Assembly (NCBI GenBank): GCA_012845835.1
Contig: JABAKD010000019.1
Span: 12,231,344-12,295,343 of the forward strand
Reading direction: 5' to 3'
DNA length: 64,000 nt
Source: Undaria pinnatifida
Lineage: Eukaryota > Sar > Phaeophyceae > Laminariales > Alariaceae
A program made the translations under genes and the position numbers. The notes under the pieces are model-generated. The model worked only from the letters and a program-made list of their open reading frames with translations, did not search any database and was not told the origin of the DNA. Positions 1-12,249 of this stretch are shown in pieces (position 1 is the first letter of the stretch; every line of letters begins with the position of its first letter).

Positions 1-1417
1 CGTATGCATGTTGATGGTAAGCAAAACGCCTTGTGTAGCGGCAACCTCGTAACACATATATGTCGAGTTTGGTCCTCGGCACGGGTCAAAGGGGGACGGA
101 ATTACCTCTGCCCGACAGGACGAAGCGCGTCTCTTGCACCTAGGACAAGCGACGCCCTGTTGACCCTGGTGCTAGCACTCGGGAGGCACCAACCTATACG
201 AGGTACCCTTCATGATGGCATATACACCCCGCAGCACACGCGTTCGACGTATGACACGGAATTTGCAAATGTGAGTTCCGATGAAGTCCATTCATAGCTG
301 AGGGGTCATTTTGAATTGTATTAAACATTTCGGAGAAACAAAGCACGATAAGCACCCCACCTTGAGCAAGCATCGTTCCACGAACGCCGGCAACTGAAGA
401 GCGCGCGAAAGATAATAAAAAAAGGGAAAAAAATAACCTCCTACGCTCAACGCGACAGGGCTTTAACTCGACGAGCGGCCAATGAGTACGCCGGGATTCG
501 CGGCGTGTACGAATGGCATGGTAGCGCTATCTTCATCGCGTATCTGAGTAAAATGGGCACGCGGATAGATCCAGCCATACGAGGGCAGAGTGTCGGGTGG
601 ACGAAGACGTAAACACGCTCCACCCGACGTGTCGTCACACCGATACCTGATCGGAACCCGACTGACTGTAGAGTGAATACGAAGTACTTGACAACGGGTT
701 TTTCTTTCTTATACATCCTCCAGCGAATGGGTAAACACGAGACTCAAGCCCGCCGCTCACCACACCACACTTCCACGTTTGCGCCGTGTGTCAATCTACG
801 GTAACTCCGTTGCAGAAAAAATGCGCTTCCGTGGCGGCCGCAAGCACAAGCTGCCGCGACCTACGCCGGTAGCACGAAGTGCCGTGGCCTACGGGCGCTG
901 AAAAGGCTTGGTAGGTACGAACACAACAGACACAAATGGAGCGCCGTGGGTCAAGACAATTGTCGGCGAAAAAAAATTCGCGAGATAAATCGACGGCATC
1001 GCATGCCTGTACGCCATGCAAGGTAGTACACTCCCTGGAATGAAAACGGCCCATTTTCTCCCGAAATGAAGGGAGGCACACACAACGAAAACGGTGGTTT
1101 TGTAAAGACCTCGTTGGCATCTTTCCAAAGACTCATTACTCGGAATTTTCTAGAGCTGTGAGGTGGCATGGCTTCAGTCACCAATTAGCTATGAATCGGA
1201 CAAATAGTTGGTCGTTTCCCGGTGGTGCTGACTATCCGACTTATTGGGTTTCCATACCCGTAGTAAGGGTTTCTCAATGCGGAGTGCGTTTTTCATTTTT
1301 TGGGCGGGGTCCGCTCGGCCGGGGCGGCTGACTTGGCTCTCGTCGTTCTCTTGACTAAAGTTGAGAAGTTGCCAGGCCATCAGCAGGTTCCGCCAGCCGA
1401 TTTGACGACTAAAGTCA
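1..1417. other. intergenic, no gene recognised
   Basis: I see no convincing coding region here. Short open frames exist on both strands but they lack splice context, domain-like composition or a family I recognise. The only structured piece is the degenerate minus-strand copy of retroposon R near 717-802. Confidence 0.5.
717..802 (-). repeat. degenerate copy of retroposon family R
   Basis: Read on the minus strand, this stretch aligns with the R family: a GACACACG block, then GTGGAAGTGTGGT, GTGAGC and a CATTCGCTGGAGG terminus that resembles CATCCGCCGGAGG of the better copies. It has lost the A-tail. Assignment is by eye against the copies at 9322, 17607 and 20632. Confidence 0.5.
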
Positions 1418-1614
1418 CTTAGTTGGCTAACGGCACCTACCGACTGATTTTTAGTCGTGAAATCGTGCCGCATCACAGCTCTAGAGTTTGCGTCCCCCCG
1501 TTGTCGAGAAAATCTTAGTTGGCTAACGGCACCTACCAACTGATTTTTAGTCGTGAAATCGTGCCGAATCACAGCTCTAGAGTTTGAACGTCCCCTCGTT
1601 GTCGAGAAAATCAT
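1418..1614 (-). repeat. two-copy tandem repeat of about 99 bp
   Basis: Two adjacent units begin GTTGGCTAACGGCACCTACC and contain TTTTAGTCGTGAAATCGTGCC and CAGCTCTAGAGTTTG. The period is close to a multiple of three, so a 141-codon minus-strand frame (1189-1614) reads through both copies and repeats the peptide RHDFTTKNQ. I do not recognise the peptide. A duplicated non-coding segment is as likely as a gene. Confidence 0.6.
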
Positions 1615-2134
1615 TTGGGAAATTTGTCCTCACAAAAAGTGCGACATCGTGCGTGTTACACTCGTACGGTCGGCCTTATGAAAAAACAAAGAGATCACCA
1701 TTCTCCGGGGAAGGAGAAGGGATTGTGTCACGCTGTACTATACGTTACTGACGTCATGGCGGTCCCAGAAATGATGCCGCTCATGAGCGGTAAGCTGCAT
1801 GTCAAAACCGGCAACAATGTTTCCGAGTTCCGAATGTAAGTGCAACCAAAGCTTCAACACGCAGACGGCTTTATGGCGACGATAAAGTGCTCAGTTGGTG
1901 AAATCGAGAGGTAATGTCGGGGTCCGCTTGCTTTTTCTGTGCATGTACCAAAATATTTTTCTTAGCACATCTGCAAGACGTACCAAACGCTTGTCGCCGG
2001 CCTTTTCTCGCGCTTCCGGCTGCGGAGCACGCCCGAGGCCCGCCGGCACACTACAGCGCACCTTCGGGCCGCCGCGTGGCTCCGTGGCGCGTGCTTTGGG
2101 CGGCCAAAGACACTGAGCTGGCTCCTATTCGGGA

Positions 2135-2885
2135 TTGCGTTCCGCCCCGCCGAGGCGCGCAGGACCATCGAAGCCCATAAGTTCATTATATATAATCATT
2201 GCCTTGCTGTCTGCTGCTGTAGTATCTGTATCACAGCGCCCTTCCAGCTCTGTACTTTGTGGCAGCTACGGCACAACAGCAGCCGCATTTCAAGGTCTTC
2301 ACTTGGTGACGGCAACGAATGGTGAGTCTGTTTGGGTTGTGTGGGTGTGTGCCACCCCGACGAACACATTCTGGAATATTTCAACACTTATAATGCTATT
2401 CCTCTCCTTTTCAGAATCGCCCGCTCAGTACCAGAAGCAAAGCTACAACAACAGTACACATAGTCTAACATACGCGGGACGACAAAAGCGGGACAATAGC
2501 AGCGGTACTACAGCAGCCGGCACGCTTCAAGCTGCCGCCTTTCTTTGCGACAGCCCCAGTGCTTCTGTGGTGAGTGTGTGCGGCGCTCAGCAGAAGGTCC
2601 AACCACGACCACATTTTCACGTCCAACGCAAAATCAAACACGTCACTATCTTGGGTTCATGTTACTGTATATACTGGTACACATCAAGCGTTGCATACAG
2701 TAGTAGGCTGTGTTCCCCACTCTCAGCTTGCGGCGCCCCCGGAATTTGAAGTCAACCCGCATCCCGAAGGGAAACATTGTACCGGTGTGATGTACCGGAT
2801 GCGTTGGCTTCCAACGACCGTTCGACATGCAACATATTATGCCCTTCTTCATGCGAGCGTGCTTGTTGTTAAACGCAAAGGTTGA
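2135..2885 (+). CDS. candidate three-exon gene, function unknown
   Basis: Three segments splice in one frame. The first ends at 2321 before GTGAGT. The second, 2415-2569, lies between a CTCCTTTTCAG acceptor and another GTGAGT donor. The third starts at 2727 after CCCCACTCTCAG and runs to a stop at 2885. Phases match (1 then 0). If the ATG at 2135 is used, the protein would begin with a basic stretch and a hydrophobic segment (YIIIALLSAAVVSV) that could be a signal anchor, followed by a Ser/Thr/Ala-rich middle and a tail containing HCTGVMYRMRW. The hydrophobic segment lies upstream of a possible earlier acceptor at 2236, so the true first exon is uncertain. I recognise no domain. Chance alignment of splice-like signals remains possible. 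Confidence 0.28.
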
Positions 2886-4139
2886 CCGCATGTTTTCTTT
2901 TTCTTGTGTGTGTGCACGATGATGAGTTTCGGAGGTGTACTATATCTCAAATAGCGGACACCCAAAAAGCCGGTAACGGCTTGTACGCTACATTAGTAGT
3001 GCGTGCCGAAAATTAAGAGCATCCCGCGACAAGCCAAAACGGGCGCTCTTAACTACACATTACCCTTGTCTGCAGTGATAAGTGCACGTCTTCTAGTGTG
3101 GCGGAACATGCCGATTTGACCGTCCTTAAGTCCCGAGTGCTGTTATCCTGGGCGCTTTTAAACCGGGGTACCCACTGTATGTAAACGGCGGCTCACGCTG
3201 TAGAGTTAGCCCTGCTTATGCTACAATAACATTACTGCTAGGGATTGTTGAATTATGCCGTCACAAGGACCAGGGGCCACGTCTGACCGCAACTAACATC
3301 GAGCGTGTCACGCAGTAGTAGTGTACGGGGCGCTTCGGTCCGCCGGCGGCCTTCGTCGCCAGTTACGGGCTACGCTCGCCCAGGGAGGAAAAACAAAACG
3401 AACATATACATGTGAAGCGGACAGAGGTCCAAGGTTTATCCTAGCTGCAAACTGGCGACTTGCGAATGTCAAGAGCCTCGCCGCCATGTTCCAGGAAAAC
3501 AAATCGAACGCCACAAGCATGGGTATTGTACGTACCTGGTATCATGATATGCATGTGTACGAAAGGACGGAGATAAACAGTACCGGAACAATACGCGTAG
3601 CAGTGCTGGATCTTCATTGAGATTGGAAACAAAGTCAAACCCTTCGCGCATCATCAGCCACCAGCCAGAGGCGCTTGGTTGTTCGGGGAAAAGTTTGTCA
3701 CTAGCTCATACGCTTATGAAGCAGTTGCATCTCCGCTGTATCAGGTTGCATTCTATTTTTCTTAACGCCGGCAGATTTCGGTTTCCTCGTTTAGAGAATG
3801 CAGCGAGCTGCGGTTGCAGCTCGATGACAAACACACATTATGTTGAAGCTTTCGGCAATTCTTGCCTGCTTCCTTGCTTTGTCGCGCTCTGATCGGCGCG
3901 TGTGTGCTTTGCTGTTTTGTGCAGGAATGATTTCGCCGTGTGCTGTGCTTGAGGTAGATGCTCGGTTGTATGCTGGCTTCTCGGGTTCTGGTGGTACGTG
4001 TACTCTCTTGGAGAAGAAGCACCTGCAAAAACAAACCCATCTACATACGTCCGTGCAACATAGAAGGCCACAACAACAAAACGGCACCAACTAGGGAGAA
4101 AAAAAAAGACTAAAAGACAAAAAAAATACCAGCTCTTAT
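2886..4139. other. no gene recognised
   Basis: Unique-looking sequence without recognisable domains. A plus-strand frame at 3840-4094 begins with a hydrophobic, signal-like stretch (MLKLSAILACFLAL), but nothing downstream supports it as a gene. Confidence 0.4.
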
Positions 4140-4617
4140 AACACCGTACCTGGATCCGAAAATGAACGTTTTCGGATGCCAAAACCGGTTTGCAAATCTT
4201 GTAGACCCGAAACTGGTGATTTTCAGGCTTCCGCTTTCGGATACCGCTTTCGGGTCGGCCTCCACCCGGAAATGGGGTTTAGTTTCGGATGAAATCGTAT
4301 CCGAAAAAGGCGTGCGGATTTGCATCATGACGGGTTTCCATACGTCATGAGAGGCAACAGGCATGGTAACAAGCCAAACACAGCAGCACATAGTAGTACA
4401 ATGATGCAAGACACGCATCAGATATATCTTTCTGCTGAGCAAGCAACACGTATCATAGGCCAACTGAATAAACTGATCCCGAAACCCGAAAATTGAGGTT
4501 TCAGCACTTTCGCAGGGGTGTTTACCCGGGGAGCGGGATAGTCGTGTCCGGTCTTCTCAAAGTCCGACTAGCCTTTTTGCGAGACGCCTCAAACGAGGTT
4601 TGCCGTTGGTTAGGATA

Positions 4618-4648
<31 letters not shown>

Positions 4649-4740
4649 CGATACACCGTAGTTCCATCAGAATCAGTTTCGGACGCTATTTATCCGAAAA
4701 AGGGGCCATTTTGTAGGATGAAACTGCGACATATATCCGC
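4140..4740. repeat. degenerate TTCGGAT/ATCCGAA word array and (AT)n tract
   Basis: The words TTTCGGAT, ATCCGAAA and their truncations (CCGAAA, CCCGAAAC) recur irregularly on both strands from 4147 to about 4330 and again at 4478-4500 and 4675-4705. A pure AT run of about 24 bp ends in poly-T near 4615-4650. No coding potential is apparent. It belongs to the same general class as the other word arrays of this window. Confidence 0.6.
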
Positions 4741-5221
4741 TATCCAACCACCAATGCCGTAGCTCCAATTCAGTTATTCCCCCCCCGCCCCCTCCTGCCC
4801 CACCACCCGCACCGTCGCCTAGACCTAGCACGTATAGTAAAATTCCTCCCAGGTATACATTCATGCCACCTAAAGGGGTTTGATTCTCCCCCCCCCTCCC
4901 ACATCGGGGGCCCGGTGGACCGTAACCGGACTATGTCTGGCGGAAGACTGCTTTCTCATGGCCGGGGTTTTTTGTTAGTGGGCGAGCTTGCACAAGTCCC
5001 ACAGTACCCGGAATGACGCCGTTTCTGGTGGCTATCTCCACCATCTCCACCGCACCTGATTCCCAGGGATCAGGTCGGGTCGACTTACTCACGCATCCTT
5101 GTAAAACGGCAGCTTGCCCGGCTGGAGTAGTAACGGGGACCGTCGGTAGGGACAGCTCGCGCTGACGGTACCACGGGAACTGAAGGACACGCCAGTTAAC
5201 GCTGGAATGCGAATGCAATTG

Positions 5222-5312
5222 AAATAAATTGACACAAGACGTGTATGAAAATGCGTGGAAGTGTGATGAGCTTGAGCTTTCATTTTGCCCCTTCCGCCGG
5301 TGGATAAAAAAA
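5222..5312 (+). repeat. retroposon family R, plus-strand copy
   Basis: It starts with AAATTGACACAAGACGTGTA and continues through TGAAAATGCGTGGAAGTGTG and a GCTTTCATTTTGCCCCTTCC block to a CCGGTGGATAAAAAA end with a short A-rich tail. The 3' A-tail and 5' heterogeneity between copies suggest a non-LTR retroposition product (inference). Confidence 0.7.
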
Positions 5313-5365
5313 CAGAAAAGAAAACTCAAGGGGACCTGCGCGGGGGGAAAAAAGCAGGGCTGTTC

Positions 5366-5780
5366 ACGGGTCAGGTCAAACCTCACGGGTCGGGTCGGGT
5401 CGGGGCGGGTCGGGTCTGCTGATCCGACCGGACCCGAGAAATTTTCGAGACATGTTGACCAGACCCGACCCGACCGGCGAGACTTTGAAACCCTCTGACC
5501 CGACCCGACCTGACCCGACCCGCGAGATTGTAAAACTTCTAGACCCGACCCGACCCGATCCGCGAGATTTCAAAACCTCCCGACCCGATCCGACCCGACC
5601 CGACCCGACCCGACCCGACCCGACCCGACCCGACCCGACCCGACCCGCGAGATTTCAAAACCTCCTGACCCGACCCGACCCGACCCGACCCGCGATATTT
5701 GAAAGCCTGTTGACCCAACCCGACCCGACCGGCCACACTCCGAGTGACCAGTGAGGTGCGAGTTTCATGCGGGTCGGGTC
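5366..5780. repeat. degenerate GACCC (CCCGA) array
   Basis: Runs of CCCGA pentamers are interrupted by a recurring spacer of the type CGCGAGATTTCAAAACCTC. The first 60 bp are in the opposite orientation (GGGTC), so the array is a large inverted structure around 5430. Open frames here only mirror the pentamer. The same array type recurs at 6800-7255 and 22550-22725. Confidence 0.9.
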
Positions 5781-6120
5781 GACTGTACCCGTGATACATC
5801 TCACGGATCAAAGTCGAAAAGTCACGGGTCAAAACATGTCTGGATATATACCTTGGTCGGTTGGTTGGGCCTTGGTGCCTCGTACGTATTGAATTTTTCC
5901 CAGGATGTCGTGCTTCTTTTTCTCTTTTTTGCCGGTATTTTTGCAGGATTTTGCGGTGTACCCGCGAAAAAAAAGAAGAACGCAAGCCATACACACATCC
6001 GCACTTAACCGTGCCCGTAGCACTAGACCCCCCGGTCGACCCGACAGCTCTAGCCCGATGGCCTCTGCTTCCATCCCGACGAGCAAGCTAGCTATGCAGT
6101 CTTCGGCCCACATTATTTTT

Positions 6121-6382
6121 GAAGCATGCTAAGATAGAGGTATACCTTTTTTTTGGCGAAAACATTTTCTGAATGACGGGGCGCCTTAACCTACTAACAC
6201 TATCGTCGGAAACACGACATTTTTGTTTTTACGATTCTCGTCGTATACCTAGGCCATGGGATTTTTAATCCGGTAGCAGCTATACGTGTCCCCAAATCAG
6301 TTTTTGGGAGAGGTCTTAAGCTCTCAAATTGAGGGGTAGTATTAGAAAAAAAGTGGTGAGCACCTCTATCGTAGCACGCGTC
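6121..6382. mobile_element. MITE-1 copy
   Basis: The left end is GAAGCATGCTAAGATAGAGG and the right end CCTCTATCGTAGCACGCGTC, which are imperfect inverted repeats. Inside are the family landmarks: a CTGAATGACGGGG block, CGTCGGAAA, CCTAGGCCATGGG and GGTCTTAAGCTC. It has no open frame of its own and is therefore non-autonomous. Confidence 0.8.
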
Positions 6383-6473
6383 AAGGTTGCCTAGCTGAGT
6401 TCTCTCCGGCAGCAAGCCCACAATTGGGGCGGTGGATCAGTCAGCAGGGGCTGCGATCCGCGAGGATCCGGGG

Positions 6474-6509
<36 letters not shown>
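6474..6509. repeat. (CTG)n microsatellite
   Basis: Twelve uninterrupted CTG triplets. The surrounding open frame is not supported as coding. Confidence 0.95.
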
Positions 6510-6510
<1 letters not shown>

Positions 6511-6799
6511 CGACGACCGTTCTTGCCTTTTTACGTTGGGACATATTTTGTGCTGCTATGATCATTCTCACCGGGACGACAATGTGTACGAACGTCGTGC
6601 AGGGGTTCTTATACTGTCACGTGACGTCGTTATTTGTTGCACCCTGCGGCTTTGTCCGACACGGGATTCACGCAATAGCTTATGCCTGGTGCGAGAAGAG
6701 CTACTGCCTGCTATGGTTGTTCTGGACGCCATGATAACATTCGATGACAATATCGGCACGAGAGAGGCTTTCTTACAGGAAGCGGCAAGTTTTGTATCG

Positions 6800-7255
6800 T
6801 TTTCGGGCCCGCGGGTCGGATCCGCGGGTCCAGCCCGCGGGGCGCCGGCACGTCAAAGGTCCTCCGGAAGGCAGCTGTAAGCTTGAAAACGGCGAACCCG
6901 GAGGGCATATCCACGGGGTCGACCCGCGAGCCAGCAAATACATCCCGCGGGTCATGGTGGCTTGAGTGACCCGTATCTCGCGGGTCATCACCCGATCCGA
7001 TCCGCGAGATTTCCAAACCTCTTGACCCGACCCGACCCGACCCGCGAGATTTCCAAACCTCTTGACCCGACCCGACCCGAACCGCGAGATTTCAAAACTT
7101 CTTGACCCGACCCGATCCGAACCGCGAGATTTCAAACTTTTTGACCCGACCCGGTCCGACCGGTGAGATTTCAAAACATAATGACCCGACCTGACCCGAC
7201 CCGCGACCTTTTGAAACCCCCCTGACCCCACCCGCGGGTAGGGTCATGACCCAAC
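6800..7255. repeat. second GACCC array
   Basis: It begins as CGGGTC/CCGCGGGTC words near 6805-6850 and becomes a regular array at 6965-7255. The period there is about 40 bp: CCCGACCCG clusters alternate with CGCGAGATTTCCAAACCTCT spacers. Both the spacer and the pentamer match the 5.4-kb array. Confidence 0.9.
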
Positions 7256-8568
7256 CGTGAAAATGGCTCAAAGAAAGGGCGTAACGCAAAATTGTTTTTT
7301 TGTTTTTGTAGCAGATTTGTATTTCGGCCGCAACTCCATCGTCACATACAATCGAAAAGTGCACCACCCTGTGATGGGGTCTTAGGTGGTTCACTACAGT
7401 ATGGCAAAGCGGCAGCAGTTTTGGTGGCCTGTGCGCACCGCGTGAGTGTCGTTGGATTTTCTATTTCTCATACTGCGGTCAAGTTACCTTTTTACTACTG
7501 TAGCGATGATCAGAAGTGCCAAAGTATGCAAATACGAGTAACTTGATATAAAAAAGTTTTCTTCTGCGATCTATCGCTACACACTACAACGCAGTGTTTT
7601 TCGTCCACATTTCTTTTTTAGGAACAAGCTTCCAGCGGTTGCGGCGTCGGCGACATAAACAAAAAAGCCCACCCCCCCTGGGATATTTTCACTGCCTGTA
7701 TACACGAGCACACGCCGAATCTTAGGCGATTTCATCAACGTTTGTTCACCACCGCGACAGTGACCGTGAAACTTGTCGTAAGTGGCGGCGCGATTGCTGG
7801 GAGCATACGTAGCAACGGCGCAAACGATACCCTACATGGCCGCGGCGCACCGCATTTTTCCAATTCAAGCGAAGCAAAAGGCACACCAACTACACACCAG
7901 ACTATATAATGACTTGGTGGGGTTCCCACGGGCGTGTGGTGTGTCATTTGAAGGCTTCAGTTGGGAGCACGGCGCCGGTGAAATAGTACAGAGCGCTGAT
8001 TGGCCCACAGGGAATTGTGCGGGGCTATTCTCGACAAAACCCCGGTTTCAATATAATACTTGATGTTATAGGTTGTACCGCATGTTTCGTTTTGTGGGCA
8101 AAGCAGCACAGGTGGTTTTGTGTGCGTTTCGGGTGTTCGAAATCGTACAACCACGCCGCTAAACAACGCCGTCGAGTTATTGGACATTGTTGCTAGCTTT
8201 TGCATCGAGACTCGCTGTTGCCATCCACGCTGTTTGGAAATCTGATATCGAAATCTTGATCTTTAGGCGGAGAAACGAATCTCAGGACGGGATCGAAAAC
8301 CTAGATCGGGGTACCATCAGCAGTGGCCTAAGACATGGCGAGACAACCGAGAAAAAAAAATCGAGAAAAATGAAAAAAAAAACGACGGATCGAAAGAAAA
8401 GTGAACGAAAACGAAAAAAAAACGAACACGGAAACAAAGAAAACCTGGAAGGTCCCCCAGTTACAAAGTAATCGTGCCAGAGACCGATCCTGAACAAATA
8501 GCGTATTAATATCAACATATTAGATAACTAGTACCTGGTAATACTCTATATTCGTACTCCTTCCGATA
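7256..8568. other. no gene recognised
   Basis: Unique sequence with scattered short open frames. An A-rich low-complexity block at 8340-8450 produces Lys-rich frames that I do not regard as coding. Confidence 0.4.
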
Positions 8569-8719
8569 TTAAAGCGGAGAAAAAACAAAATAAACCATCC
8601 ACCATACATACGGATAGAGCAGTATAGTGGAAACTACAATAATAAATTTACGAAATAGATATGATGTTGGATCTAGCTCAAAATTCCCCACCTTAAGTAA
8701 AAATACCAACACCCAACCA

Positions 8720-8895
8720 TTATAGTGGAGAAAAAACAAAACATAATATATGCGGAAGAGGACCCCTCCCATTTTCAAAAAAGTCACCCACATAGTATAT
8801 TACAAGTACCAACAACGCAGCTTGTAAAGATGAGTATTGACCCGAAATTCGCCAAACTCACGGCTGACGTCCTTCAAATATTTTTCATAAAATAC
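8720..8895 (+). repeat. dispersed repeat U, copy 1
   Basis: The block AGAGGACCCCTCCCATTTTC...TATATTACAAGTACCAACAACGC...AAAGATGAGTATTGACC...CTCACGGCTGACGTCCTTCA matches 10745-10900 closely and a decayed reverse copy at 62200-62345. It lacks coding capacity. Part of it (CAAAGATGAGT...) resembles repeat T, so U and T may be related elements. Confidence 0.7.
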
Positions 8896-8997
8896 CGAAA
8901 CCAACCATGTAGTGGAAAAACAAAATACGTATATCTATATATGGTTCTTCGTGTGGAAGTACCCCACACGAAAATATAGCCTTTTTCTCGTGAATGA

Positions 8998-9115
8998 AGT
9001 GCTAGACTATGGAACTAGCGCGATCGGAGTATCACACACAGCTTGCACAAATGATGAGTTTCGACAGAATCTTCGATCTCACAGCTGGATGGAGTGTATT
9101 TTCCTTTTTTTATAA
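8998..9115 (-). repeat. dispersed repeat T, minus-strand copy
   Basis: It contains GCGATCGGAGTATCACACAC, AGCTTGCA, GAGTTTCGACAGAATCTTCG and ATCTCACAGCTGG, ending in an ATTTTCC run. This is the reverse complement of the T copies at 18776, 36936, 56957 and 59615. Confidence 0.75.
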
Positions 9116-9321
9116 TAGAATTAGGGACGTACACGGTTCAGAGATACACTGCTACACACCGGGGTAGTAAGTGCTCGTAGTTACGCACAACAGGGTGTGT
9201 GCGTTTAGGAGCAAGCAGTATACACTCGGGCGTCATTGTTGGGTTAGTTGAGAAACTGTAGCTGTGTACAGTGTGCTTATACTTGAAGTATACCTTGGCC
9301 GCAGCGAGGTTAATCAATTAA

Positions 9322-9395
9322 TGAACATACGTGGAAGTGTGGTGAGCTAAAGCTTTATTTTTCCCCATCCGCCGGAGGATAAAAAACAAAACAAA
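9322..9395 (+). repeat. retroposon family R, 3' part
   Basis: ATACGTGGAAGTGTGGTGAG, CTAAAGCTTTATTTTTCCCC and ATCCGCCGGAGGATAAAAAA are followed by an impure A-tail. The 5' half seen at 17607 is missing, as expected for 5'-truncated retroposition. Confidence 0.8.
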
Positions 9396-10730
9396 AAAAA
9401 AACACCGTTTGTTCTGTATGAGATATTGGAGGCTCCTGGACGCGTTTGTAATGCATTCTCCAGTGTCAGAATTGTGCGTTGGATTGACTACAGAGTTAGA
9501 GTTGAGCGCGTGAGCTGTATACTCCCAAGTAACAGAATCCACATATGGAATATTCCCCAGTCGTATCACGTATTATCGTGCGACCTGCGCACAGTCAACC
9601 GTTGATCGACTGGCAGGAAGTCTCGTCATTATGCAGATTTATCTGTGTACTGATTACGTTTGTTTGTCAGCCACCATCGTTTGCTGACCCGTGGTCATGA
9701 TCTTGCCGTCCTATCGATTATGCCTCTTTCGATACTCGAGACATGCCACCTTATCGTTAACCTTGCACCCGCAGTCCGTCATACTGCGCCGTCATCGTTA
9801 CACCCACACTATCGTCAAGTCATGCTGACTCTTTTATCGTATTGATCGATCAATCGTTTACCGTGTTGCATTCTCTGCATGCATCGTTTTCTCGCAAATC
9901 GTTGTTCAGTTGTATACTTATCATGAAGTGTGTGCCAAGCCTTGCAAGCAAATCGTCTCATACACACATCGTTCATGGTGAGGAATGTCCTGATTATTGC
10001 CAAAGAAAGGTACCATCGTCCGTTATGAAAGGTTGTTATTGTCGCTGAGTACGTGATTTCGGAACCGGATAACCGTTCTCTGGTGAAGAATGAAAGTACA
10101 TACCACTGGTAGTTCATAGTGTGTGACTGATATCTTCAGTAAAATTCTATCGTGCTCATACAAGCCCGTGGTCCTAACTGCGCAGGGGATGACACGATTA
10201 CAAAATGAACGAGTAGTGTAAACATACACATTGGCTACCACAGTACAACACAATACTCTGATTTGTTAGAGAACCTGAAAACCTGCCTCCTCTTTAAATG
10301 TTCGAAAGCTGTGCTGGGTTCTCCAGTATGTAGCGTTCAAACATTGGGGGGCGATATGGGTCGCAGGTACACTTTCTACCGTCACGTAGGCAAGTCTTCT
10401 CGTGAAGATTTGTATGAACGGTAGCCGTTCCAGAGGTACGTATTGGATATCGTGTCTTGTACTAAAAGTGGTCGTGGAGTCTCCGTAGATTCTGATGACA
10501 GAGAGGCGGGTAATCACGTTTCCCGCTGACAAGTAATCACTGTCGACTCTCCGTTTTGCCTCCGAAGCACCTCTCGTTGCCTCGAGGCACTTCTATCGTC
10601 ACCGTCGCTTGGTTCGCCGTCGAACCTTGCTCCAACCTGGCGTGTCCTCCACGCTGCGAAGAACAAAAAGATAAGTAGTTGCAAGTCGCGAGTCGAACCT
10701 GGGTTACCCCAAACCCTCATATATATACCT
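9396..10730. other. no gene recognised
   Basis: Between 9670 and 9920 the tetramer ATCG recurs at short irregular intervals, which makes the plus-strand frame there low in complexity. Nothing here resembles a known protein. Confidence 0.35.
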
Positions 10731-10737
10731 GGTATTT

Positions 10738-10900
10738 TTTTAAAACAAAAGAATAGGACCCCTCCCGTGAAGAAAAAACTCACCCACATATCGTAGTATA
10801 TTACAAGTACCAACAACGCAGCTGGCAAAGATGAGTATTGCTCCGAAATTCGTCGAACTCACGGCCGACGTCCTTGAAATATTTTACATAAAATAGCTTC
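10738..10900 (+). repeat. dispersed repeat U, copy 2
   Basis: It matches 8725-8890 over ACAAAA...GGACCCCTCCC, TATATTACAAGTACCAACAA and AGATGAGTATTGCTCCGAAA through to ATTTTACATAAAATA. Confidence 0.7.
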
Positions 10901-11127
10901 CCCGTCGGCAATAAAGCATCGACTACTCTAATGGTCGAACTCACAGGATGATGTATTTGTTTCTTGAATAACATGAGTATACCCCACTCAGATGGTCGCA
11001 CTCACAGAGGACGTGTTTCAATCCATTGTACGTATACACGAAAACAAATAGCTGATATTAGTCCGCAAGGTCAGAGAACTGCCGAGGGCAGCCTCTGGGA
11101 GGGTCGAGCCGTGTCTCAAATATACCC

Positions 11128-11645
11128 AAGCAAGGGCATGTTAGGTAAGGTAAACCTACACCTGAGTACGTTTTTGAGGTCGTACCTAACGTACCTAAAA
11201 CTTAGTTCGTGTATTGACAGCCGTACCTAACGTATACCTAACACTTAGTTAGGTAAGGTATCAGGACCAGTACCCTAACGTAGCTAAAACTCAGGTAAGA
11301 TACTGAGGTCGCCTAAACCCGGGTATTTCGTCGACCGCAACACCCATACCCGGGTAAGTATTGGAGCGGCGTACCCGCCGTACCCAAAACTTAGGGAAGG
11401 TATCGAGGTTCGTACCTAAAGTACCTACCGGTAATACTCAGGTAAGGTATCGGGGTCCTTGTCTAACGTACCTGTAATTTAGGTCAAGGTATTGAGGTCG
11501 CCGCAAGGCCGGGTATTTCGTCGATGGGCGTACCTATACCACGGTAAGTATTGGAGCAGCGTGCCTATCGTACCTGAAACTTAGGTGAGGTATCGTAGTC
11601 CGTACCTAAGTGCGGGTACGTAAGTACCCGGGTACGTACCCGTAC
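11128..11645. repeat. degenerate GTACCT/AGGTA array, first block
   Basis: GTACCTAACGTACCTAAAAC, AGGTAAGGTATCGAGGTC and GGTATTTCGTCGAC recur with an irregular period of roughly 60-90 bp. GTAC palindromes are prominent. The same composite unit returns at 12975-13425, beyond a TRIM element and unique DNA. Confidence 0.85.
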
Positions 11646-11866
11646 AACAAAACGACAAATTGGGTGGGGTCGGCACTGGGATGGTATGTGCTGCACTACT
11701 AATCTGCTGGCAGCAGCGAGCTACTGGCAGCAGCTATCTACGACTGACTGGGCCTGCAAGTAGACGCTGCTAGCATGTTAAATCTGACGTCCATACAAGA
11801 AACGCGACATTTTTTTTTTTTACGAAACGCCATGGCCTGTATTTTGTAAGCTGGATGACAGCCTAA

Positions 11867-12249
11867 TGCCAAGGTATTAGTGTGGTATAAGTCCGTTTGA
11901 CCACTTGCACAAGGTTAACCAATAGCTTACCCAAGCTATGCCTTATAACACTCACCCCCCCTGAAGCGGCGGGATAGCAGGTCGGCCGGATTTACGGGCG
12001 GACCTTTCAACTATCCAAGACGTGTCATTTCCTGGGTATACCGGGGAGATTATTTTTCAAGTTCGACATGGGGAAAGTCTGAAAAACTTTATTATGGTGG
12101 ATGTGGGATTTGAACCCGCAACCCAAAAAAACCCATGGTCTGTCGACGACGCCATTTGTTAAGGAATTAGTGGGGCATTATTAATAGTCCGTTTGACCAC
12201 TTGCAAAAGGTTAACCAATAGCTTACTACCCAAACTAAGCCTTTCAACA
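11867..12249 (-). mobile_element. TRIM element, copy 1
   Basis: LTR-like direct repeats of about 85-93 bp lie at 11867-11950 and 12157-12249, each beginning TG and ending AACA. Read on the minus strand, the 5' LTR is followed after two bases by a primer-binding-site-like TGGCGTCGTCGACAG. A C/T tract on the plus strand next to the other LTR gives a polypurine tract, CAGGGGGGGTGAG. No gag or pol frame is present. The LTRs have diverged from each other, so this copy is older than the one at 35360. Confidence 0.75.

Noticed and set aside
10680..10720. tRNA gene on the minus strand (CAGGTTCGACTCGCG).
   Set aside because: Only a B-box-like match is present. No acceptor stem, anticodon arm or A box at the right distance.
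12090..12160. tRNA gene suggested by GGATGTGGGATTTGAACCC.
   Set aside because: It is a fixed part of the TRIM interior repeated at 28430 and 35590, and no 5' half of a tRNA precedes it.
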